Shown here: positions 36,495 to 42,887 of the stretch, one piece after another | Numbering within the stretch: position 1 is the stretch's first letter | Layout: each line of letters opens with the position of its first letter | Assembly: GCA_030583665.1 (NCBI GenBank) | Contig: CP129469.1 | Span: 2,905,043-2,969,042 of the forward strand | Direction of reading: 5' to 3' | Origin: Candidatus Jettenia sp. AMX2 | GTDB taxonomy: Bacteria > Planctomycetota > Brocadiia > Brocadiales > Brocadiaceae | DNA length: 64,000 bases | Position numbers and translations under genes: made by a program | The notes under the pieces: generated by a model | The model's database searches: none | What the model was told of the DNA's origin: nothing | Seen by the model: only the letters and a program-made list of their open reading frames with translations

Positions 36495-36640
36495 ATGACA
36501 GAACCCATGATTACTTGTCCGAAGTGCGCGACTGAAATCAAACTAACTGAATCACTTGCAGCGCCGATGATCGAATCAATACGGGGTGAGTATGAACAAC
36601 GATTGATCCAGAAAGATGCAGATATTGCCAGGCCGGAATG
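36495..36640 (+). pseudogene. DUF2130 protein N-terminus, truncated by the IS element
   Basis: The start MTEPMITCPKCATEIKLTES is the zinc-ribbon beginning of DUF2130 proteins; about 49 codons remain before the left end of the insertion sequence at 36641 takes over. A full protein has over 350 residues. The rest is absent: on the other side of the IS an unrelated gene continues, so the IS is linked to a deletion. Confidence 0.75.
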
Positions 36641-36681
36641 TGTCAATGAAAATTAGACATTTTTTTAAAGAATTTAGACTC

Positions 36682-37678
36682 TCACGATAGTGTATTTTCC
36701 CGTTTTGGTTGATTAATCCATGCAGCCTGTGGTAAACGTGGAGGTTCAGGTACTTTTCCCTTGAACCGTTCCGGATGTTTTTCAAAAGCGGTCTTTAACA
36801 CACGGCTTCGTTCTTTCACAATATGAGTCTGTACGTCCATAATGAACAGATTCGGGAGTAAAGAGTCCGATGCCTGAATGATAGTGTTCCGTATTGTACC
36901 AGAGAAAGAAATTCTTACAGAATATTCTGGAAGATTCAATAGAGGTAAAAAATCCAGGGAATTCAGGATGATACTTAAGGGTTTTAAACTGTGATTCAGA
37001 ATAGGGATTATCATTACTGACGTAAGGCCTGGAGTGGCTTTTTGTAATCCCCAGGTCAGAGAGCAGAAAGGCAACTGGTTTAGAAGTCATACTTGATCCC
37101 CGGTCAGCATGAATAATCAGTTGTCCAGGTTGAATACCCTGTTTGTTGGCAGTCTCACGTATCAACCTTTCAGCCAGAGCCGCTTGTTCCCTGTGTGCAA
37201 CCATCCAGCCGACCACATAGCGACTGAAGATGTCAAGGATCACATAGAGATAAAAATAACTCCATTTTGTTGGCCCTTTCAGTTTTGTGATATCCCAGGA
37301 CCATACCTGATTGGGAGCAGTTGCCAGGAGTTCAGGTTTCTGATATACGGGGTGACGTAACAGGTTTCTTCGTTCCCTTACCTCGTGGTGTTTTTCCAGG
37401 AGACGATACAGAGTTCTTACAGAACACAGATAGACCCCTTCATCCAGGAGGGTTGTATATACTTGCCGGGGAGACTTATCACAAAAACGCTCAGAGTGTA
37501 AGGTATCAAGTATGATGTGTTCCTCCGTGGGAGACAATGCCAGAGGTGGTTTTACCGTGATACGCCTTTGCTGAATATTTTTCTGGTAGTAGTAATAACT
37601 TGCCCGTGGGATGCCCAACGTTTCACAGGCATTTTTCATACGAATCTCTTTGGCAAGTGATTCAACGGCAAGCATCAT
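36682..37678 (-). pseudogene. IS3-like transposase orfB with a late frameshift
   Basis: An integrase-type DDE transposase. The catalytic residues are visible: WSWDITKLKG (first Asp), IIHADRGSSMTSK (second Asp), and NDNPYSESQFKTLK (Glu). The frame from 37678 ends early at 36782 with an unrelated tail; in the next frame the natural C-terminus (HIVKERSRVLKTAFEKHPER ... NQPKRENTLS) continues to 36682. One base is lost or gained near 36825-36835. The catalytic core is complete, but the C-terminus is wrong, so transposition is doubtful. The start overlaps orfA by 4 bases (ATGA). Confidence 0.85.
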
Positions 37679-38163
37679 CTGTTTTCTCCTATCAGAGTGG
37701 AATGGATATTCAACATTTCTGAGATTTTTTTTTGAATCTCGATAATGGTTTCAGCCTGTTTGAGCCTTTGCTGAAGAGAATTAATTTCGCATTCAAGTTC
37801 TTTGATACGTCGTGCTGCCGGATCAGATTTTTTCTCCTTTGGTCCGCGTCGTTTTGGAGAAAGCGCCTCCAGGGTGCCACGTTCCAGTTGACGGCGCCAG
37901 GTAGTGAGATTAGACGAATAAAGACCTTCCCTTCTCAAGAGTGCTCCAATCTGCCCGAGATTTGTGCAGGCATCGGCCTCCCGAAGGATGCGAATCTTAT
38001 ACTGTGCAGTAAACTTACGTCTTGCTGCTTTTTCTGACACCTCTGGGTCGGGGACACAATTGCCAGCAGGAGCGTTGGTGGAACCTCCGTTCGCCCTACG
38101 GGCTCTCTCCGGTTCCACCAACGCTTGTAAAGTATTTTCTTTGCTTTTCTCATTATTTTTCAT
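37675..38163 (-). CDS. IS3-like transposase orfA
   Basis: A 162-residue helix-turn-helix protein that recognises the IS ends. KFTAQYKIRILREADACTNL and GALLRREGLYSSNLTTWRRQ are the HTH of IS3-type OrfA; a leucine-zipper-like stretch (LECEINSLQQRLKQAETIIE) follows. The first ~50 residues contain an unusual insert (RRANGGSTNAPAGN). It overlaps orfB. Confidence 0.82.
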   Translation of the reverse strand: MKNNEKSKENTLQALVEPERARRANGGSTNAPAGNCVPDPEVSEKAARRKFTAQYKIRILREADACTNLGQIGALLRREGLYSSNLTTWRRQLERGTLEALSPKRRGPKEKKSDPAARRIKELECEINSLQQRLKQAETIIEIQKKISEMLNIHSTLIGENR

Positions 38164-38226
38164 AGTTGTTTTCCTCCTCGCCCTACACTAAACTATTACA
38201 AGGAAAATGTCCAACTATTATAGACA

Positions 38227-38967
38227 CTGAGGGGTATCTTAGACCTTGGCGATTTACGGACACAATCTGGTACGCACTGCTTCAAGACAACGTTGAGTTC
38301 CGGAGACCGAAGCGCTCTGGCGTTAGCATTCTTTCTGGCAGCAGTGAAACAGGATGGGAAAATTGGAAACAAGATAATCGTGCTGGATGATCCCTTTACA
38401 AGTCAAGACCGTTTTCGGCGCACCTGCACTCAACAGCTGATCCGCCAACTTGCTGGTACAGCTAAGCAGGTTATTGTTTTATCCCATGATCCTCACTTTT
38501 TAAGACTCATCTGGGAAGGTTATCCCGCAACTGACATTAAGGTACTTCAATTGTACCGTACCGGAGACAACACGATCATTGGAGAGTGTGACATCGAAGC
38601 CGAAACCCAATCAACTTACTTGAAGAACTATTCCTCACTACTTAATTTTTATCGAGAACGGAAGGGTACAACTTTGGATGTGGCGCGTTCAATCCGTCCT
38701 TTCGTTGAGGGAATGCTTCGTGTCCATTTCCCAAGTCACTTTCAAAGGAATGAATGGCTCGGCGATTTCATCGATAAGATTCGGAATACTGACAACACAA
38801 ACAGCCTTTCCCATGCAAAGGCAGATCTGGCCGAAATTGAAGCGATAAATGACTACTCCAAGAAATACCATCACGACCAAAATCCAAACGCGGACACCGA
38901 GCCATTGTCTGCAGATGAATTGCATGGATTCGTAAAAAGAACACTTCGGTTAGTTGGAGGAGCTTAG
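38227..38967 (+). pseudogene. AAA_13 / RloC-like ATPase, C-terminal part only
   Basis: The frame is open from the very edge of the IS (38227) without a start codon: ILDLGDLRTQSGTHCFKTTL. It then gives the ABC signature TLSSGDRSALALAFFLA, Walker B IIVLDDPFTSQD and the H-loop VIVLSHDPHF. This is the C-terminal ATPase half of AAA_13 proteins, of which the anticodon nuclease RloC is the best-known member. The N-terminal ATPase half and coiled coils were removed by the IS-linked deletion. It could be translated only from an internal ATG near 38293 and would lack Walker A. Confidence 0.82.
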
Positions 38968-39033
38968 AAATGAAAGACATAAAAAATTATCTTAGTAACT
39001 GATTGAATCTATAAAATCTGAGGAGTTGAGTTA

Positions 39034-39160
39034 ATTGACCAATAAAGCCCAAAAAAGTGAACTTATATGGATAGGCAAGGATGACCAGCCGAAGTCGCTG
39101 ATTGAAGGTCCGGAAAAGTCTTATACGCACTGCATTGTTTGAGAAGGGAAGATGGTTTCG
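39034..39160 (+). pseudogene. Fossil N-terminus of a DNA methyltransferase (copy 2)
   Basis: LTNKAQKSELIWIGKDDQPK, then SLIEGPEKSYTH, matches the first 35 residues of the intact methyltransferase (MTNKNQKLELTWIGKDNQPK...). A stop follows after about 29 codons. It starts 66 bases after the ATPase remnant and is followed by the cyclase-like gene, so an earlier methyltransferase once stood in the same place. Confidence 0.72.
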
Positions 39161-39237
39161 ACAATCGGCTGATATTTGATGACAACATGCACACATGAAC
39201 TTAGTAGTCGATTATAGACAATTAGGGTTACGACGCT

Positions 39238-40131
39238 ATGACAAATAACAACAAGGTTGTTTTGTTTATTGATGTTCTCGGATTTGCCGCATTAACAGAG
39301 GCATACCCAATTGATATTGATCTTTTAAAGATGTGTGGCAGACCGCTTTCATGCGCACACAATATCGACAAGATTCTTGCAATACCCCGCAACCGATTGA
39401 TCGATACATTTACAAGTTTTCACTATTCACTGGCGGCAACGCTTAACCTTGCTAATATGAGTCATCCCTTGACTGCCATTACATTCTCTGATTCGGCGTT
39501 TATTGCAACAACGTACGCATATGAAGCTGTAAACATTGCAATTGACCTACTTCACAGTCTGCTTCCGCAGAAAATACCAGTGCGAATGGGAATCGCTTGT
39601 GGAACATTTGCTGCACTCAGATTCAAATCTGATATTATGTCAGACGGTGGAGACCACGCAGCCCAATTCCTTGGAACGGCCATAGTGCGCGCTCATGCTG
39701 CCGAAACCTGTGGCACTAAGGGACTCAGAATCTTGCTCCACCCTTCACTTATACCCCTGTTCGATGACAGTCGCCATAACCCTGGGTCCTCTGACGGGAA
39801 GCATCCAATACGTTACCTTGAGTGTTCAGAAAGAGAGCGAACGAACAATAAGATCGGCGTCCACCATGAAATCGACTACTGGCATCTAAAACCCACACGC
39901 GAAGCCGATGCATGGCACGCGTTTCAAGACATGTGGAATGAAGCACCACAATCTGTATATGAGCACTACGAGGCAACCGCTGAAGCTATTAATCGAATGA
40001 GGATTGCCCAAGGACATGAGCCGTTAAACAATTTGCGACGTCGCACTCTGCCGCGAGCAAGTCGTAATTTGGGTAAAAATGTATCTCGTTGCTTTACAAA
40101 TGTCTATGACAAACAAAAACCAAAAACTTGA
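39238..40131 (+). CDS. Class III nucleotide-cyclase-like protein
   Basis: A 297-residue single-domain protein with the motif order of class III nucleotidyl cyclases: LFIDVLGF (metal Asp at residue 12), ITFSDSAFI (second Asp at 84), PVRMGIACGTF (115-123) and FLGTAIVRAHAAE (143-155), equivalent to FxDxxGFT, GDxxM, RxGIxxG and GxxVNxAxRLE. No signal peptide, receiver or membrane helix is seen. Substrate-specifying residues cannot be assigned by eye, so cAMP, cGMP, cCMP and cUMP are all possible, and it may be catalytically dead. The gene sits directly upstream of the methyltransferase, whose start lies inside its 3' end (26-base overlap). No cyclic-nucleotide-binding effector is adjacent. Confidence 0.6.
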   Translation: MTNNNKVVLFIDVLGFAALTEAYPIDIDLLKMCGRPLSCAHNIDKILAIPRNRLIDTFTSFHYSLAATLNLANMSHPLTAITFSDSAFIATTYAYEAVNIAIDLLHSLLPQKIPVRMGIACGTFAALRFKSDIMSDGGDHAAQFLGTAIVRAHAAETCGTKGLRILLHPSLIPLFDDSRHNPGSSDGKHPIRYLECSERERTNNKIGVHHEIDYWHLKPTREADAWHAFQDMWNEAPQSVYEHYEATAEAINRMRIAQGHEPLNNLRRRTLPRASRNLGKNVSRCFTNVYDKQKPKT

Positions 40132-41857
40132 ACTCACATGGATAGGCAAGGATAACCAGCCGAAGCTGGAGCCGCGGATATTGATTGAAGATCCGGAGAG
40201 GTCTTACGGCGATAAGAACAGTAGCAGCATGCTTATCTACGGTGATAATCTTCTTGCTCTCAAGGCACTTGAGCAGGACTTTGCAGGAAAGATAAAATGC
40301 ATTTATATAGACCCGCCATTCAATACAGGGAGTGCATTTAAATATTATGATGATGGTTTAGAACATTCAATTTGGTTAGGTATGATGAGAGACAGATTAT
40401 GTCTATTACGCAGTCTTCTTGCTAATAACGGAGCAATCTTTGTTCACATAGACTACAATGAAGAAGCATATTTAAGGGTTATTATGGATGAAATTTTTGG
40501 ACGCAAGAATTTTAGAAATACGATAATTATATCTCGTATAAAAAAGAATATTAGGGAACGAGAAAAGGTAAAGGCCTTAAATTATGCTCATGATGTTATA
40601 GTGTTTTATGCAAAAAGTGACGATTGTTTTGTTCTTCCTCCAACAAAATCTGTTGAGAGAAGGGAAAGATGGCATGCCTTTGATGCACCGGGGATAAGAC
40701 CAACTATGGAGTATGAACTTTTTGGGCATCGTCCTCCAGCAGGAAGACATTGGCTTTATGACAAAAATCGTGCAAAGACACTAATAGATAGTGGAGACCT
40801 TCGTTCAAATCCAAGAACGGGTAAACCACAATATAGGATTCCTTCTGGCACAGAGGATATTTGTGATACCTTATGGATAGATATTACTGCTTCATCATTT
40901 AAATGGAATTTCCCAAGTGGAGAAAAGAATGAAAAACTTATTCAACGTATTCTGGAAATGTCTACAATAGAAGGTGATTTTGTTCTTGATTCTTTCCTTG
41001 GCTCGGGTACAACCGCCGCAGTTGCTCATAAAATGAACCGAAGGTGGATAGGCATTGAGCTTGGTGAGCATTGCCATACCCATTGCCTGCCGCGATTGAG
41101 AAAGGTTGTTGACGGTACGGATCAGGGTGGAATATCAAAAATTGTACACACCCCTAACCCCTATCGAAAGGGGAATGAACCCACCCCTAACCCCTCCCAA
41201 GAGGGGAATAAAGAAAGTCCCCTCCCCGGAGGGGATTTAGGGGTGGGTTGGCAAGGCGGCGGTGGCTTCAAATATTACTACTTAGCCCCAAGTCTGTTGA
41301 AAAAGGATAAACACAACAATTGGATAATAGATGAACGTTATAATGCCGATATGCTTGCAGCAGCTATGGCAAAACATGAAGGCTTTAGATACTGCCCGGA
41401 CGAACATATTTACTGGAAACATGGTCGTTCAACTGAAAAAGATTATATATTTACCACAACGCAGTTCGTTACGGTACAGTTTTTAGATAAGATTCATGAA
41501 GAAATGAGATTAGACGAAAGCCTTCTGATTTGTTGTAAATCTTTCCAAGAAGCTTGTGAAAATCGTTACGCTAACATCACCATAAAAAAGATTCCCAAGA
41601 TGTTACTTGGCAGATGTGAATTTGGAAAAGAAGATTATAGTCTGAATATAGTCAATTTGCCGGTTGATTCAGAACCTACCACTGATCCCTACCGGGAAGG
41701 GGACTTGAAGAAGAATCTCACCAAAGTGGAAAATAAAGAAGAACTTGAGCAATCAAATCCTCCTATTTTCCAATCGTCAAAGGGAAGTAATAGACACACG
41801 AGGAAAATGAAAGGACAAAAAAGCCTTTTTCCAGAGAAAGAAGCAAATGAAGGATAG
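40106..41857 (+). CDS. Beta-class adenine DNA methyltransferase (type III Mod-like)
   Basis: A 583-residue SAM-dependent DNA methyltransferase. Start at 40106 (MTNKNQKLEL) is chosen because two fossil copies nearby begin at the same point. The catalytic motif DPPFNTG comes first (residues 69-75) and the SAM loop FLGSGTTAA later (about 297-305), the beta-class order of type III Mod enzymes. The recognition region between them is short. Residues ~348-382 are encoded by a cluster of palindromic repeats (PNPSQEGN, LPGGDLGVGW) and residues ~525-535 by a fourth degenerate copy, so part of the protein is repeat-derived. Its end overlaps yhcG by 11 bases. Confidence 0.85.
   Translation: MTNKNQKLELTWIGKDNQPKLEPRILIEDPERSYGDKNSSSMLIYGDNLLALKALEQDFAGKIKCIYIDPPFNTGSAFKYYDDGLEHSIWLGMMRDRLCLLRSLLANNGAIFVHIDYNEEAYLRVIMDEIFGRKNFRNTIIISRIKKNIREREKVKALNYAHDVIVFYAKSDDCFVLPPTKSVERRERWHAFDAPGIRPTMEYELFGHRPPAGRHWLYDKNRAKTLIDSGDLRSNPRTGKPQYRIPSGTEDICDTLWIDITASSFKWNFPSGEKNEKLIQRILEMSTIEGDFVLDSFLGSGTTAAVAHKMNRRWIGIELGEHCHTHCLPRLRKVVDGTDQGGISKIVHTPNPYRKGNEPTPNPSQEGNKESPLPGGDLGVGWQGGGGFKYYYLAPSLLKKDKHNNWIIDERYNADMLAAAMAKHEGFRYCPDEHIYWKHGRSTEKDYIFTTTQFVTVQFLDKIHEEMRLDESLLICCKSFQEACENRYANITIKKIPKMLLGRCEFGKEDYSLNIVNLPVDSEPTTDPYREGDLKKNLTKVENKEELEQSNPPIFQSSKGSNRHTRKMKGQKSLFPEKEANEG
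41149..41251. repeat. Three palindromic repeat units inside the methyltransferase gene
   Basis: Units 1 and 2 run head to tail (CACCCCTAACCCCT...AGGGGAA at 41149-41176 and 41180-41210) and unit 3 (41217-41251, GGAGGGGATTTAGGGGTGGG) is inverted. Each can form a hairpin. All remain in frame with the gene: 103 bases are translated without a stop. A degenerate fourth unit is at 41682-41712. Confidence 0.85.
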
Positions 41858-42887
41858 TTCTGTGCCCACAATTGAACAGACATATAAAAGCATAAAGACA
41901 GTTCTCGAAAAGGCACGGTCTAAATCTTTCAAAGCTGTTAATACTGCGATGGTACGGGCATACTGGCATGTTGGTAAAATTATTATAGAAGGTGAACAGA
42001 AAGGTAAACAGCGGGCTGAATATGGCGCGTATCTTATCGAAGAGCTTGCTAAAAGACTGACGGTTGAATACGGTCAGGGATTTAACAAAACCAATCTCTG
42101 GTACATGAGACAGTTTTATCTTACCTTCCAGAATCTCCACGCACTGCGTGGAGAATTGACATGGACACATTACAGATTGTTGTTAAAAATAGAAAAGCCA
42201 GAAGCCCGTGAATTTTATATAAAAGAAACCATTGCGAGCAACTGGAGTACAAGAGAGCTTGAGAGGCAGATAAATTCCCTGCTTTTTGAACGGCTTGCAT
42301 TGAGCAGGGATAAGAAAGGAGTACTCGAACTTGCAAATAAGGGTCATCATATTGCCGCCCCTTCAGATATTGTAAAAGACCCCTATGTGCTTGAGTTCCT
42401 GGGCTTAGAGAAACATGAGAAGTATTTGGAAAAGGACATCGAGCAGGCATTGATAGATAAGCTTCAGAAATTTTTGCTTGAACTTGGCAAGGGCTTTTCA
42501 TTTGTTGCCCGGCAACAGCGCATCACTCTTGATGGAGACCATTTCTATATCGATCTTGTTTTCTATAACAGACTTACACGTTGTTTTGTGCTGATAGACC
42601 TGAAAGTAGGGAAACTGACTCATCAGGATATCGGACAGATGCAGATGTATGTCAATTATTATAAAAGAACCCAGATGGTAGAGGGAGAAAACGAACCTAT
42701 CGGTATACTCCTTTGTGCCGAGAAAAATAATGCTGTTGTAAAGTTCACATTACCGGAAGGACAAAAGCAGATATACATTTCCAAATATATCCCTTATCTG
42801 CCTACAGAAGAAGAGTTAAGGACTGAAATTTTGCGTGAAAAAGAGTTGATCGAATTGGAAATAAAACTGAGCAAGGACAAAAAATGA
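41847..42887 (+). CDS. YhcG/DUF1016 family PD-(D/E)XK nuclease
   Basis: A 346-residue DUF1016 protein. The N-terminal domain (YWHVGKIIIEGEQKGKQRAE, GFNKTNLWYMRQFYLTF) is typical, and the C-terminal nuclease fold shows GDHFYIDLVFYNRLTRCFVL, then IDLKVG (the D...(D/E)XK element) and IGQMQMYVNYYKR. Members have been associated with restriction and phage-defence loci. It overlaps the methyltransferase by 11 bases and the helicase by 4 (ATGA), so translation of the three is coupled. A third nuclease-type protein in one restriction operon is unusual. Confidence 0.88.
   Translation: MKDSSVPTIEQTYKSIKTVLEKARSKSFKAVNTAMVRAYWHVGKIIIEGEQKGKQRAEYGAYLIEELAKRLTVEYGQGFNKTNLWYMRQFYLTFQNLHALRGELTWTHYRLLLKIEKPEAREFYIKETIASNWSTRELERQINSLLFERLALSRDKKGVLELANKGHHIAAPSDIVKDPYVLEFLGLEKHEKYLEKDIEQALIDKLQKFLLELGKGFSFVARQQRITLDGDHFYIDLVFYNRLTRCFVLIDLKVGKLTHQDIGQMQMYVNYYKRTQMVEGENEPIGILLCAEKNNAVVKFTLPEGQKQIYISKYIPYLPTEEELRTEILREKELIELEIKLSKDKK

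Larger units (their letters stand above)
36641..38226 (-). mobile_element. IS3-family-like insertion sequence (1586 bp)
   Basis: Ends are TGTC and GACA with imperfect terminal inverted repeats: 18 of 23 positions match between 36641-36663 and the complement of 38204-38226. Inside are two overlapping transposase frames on the minus strand (orfA 37675-38163, orfB 36682-37678). Flanking bases (GGAATG on the left, CTGAGG on the right) show no clear target duplication, and the flanks belong to different genes, as expected if the IS caused an adjacent deletion. Confidence 0.85.

Noticed and set aside
36820-36840. Programmed frameshift in transposase orfB
   Set aside because: IS3 frameshifting occurs between orfA and orfB, not near the end of orfB, and no slippery heptamer is seen.
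39238-42887. A standard Pycsar system
   Set aside because: Pycsar needs a cyclic-nucleotide-binding effector (membrane or TIR type) next to the cyclase; neither neighbour has such a domain.
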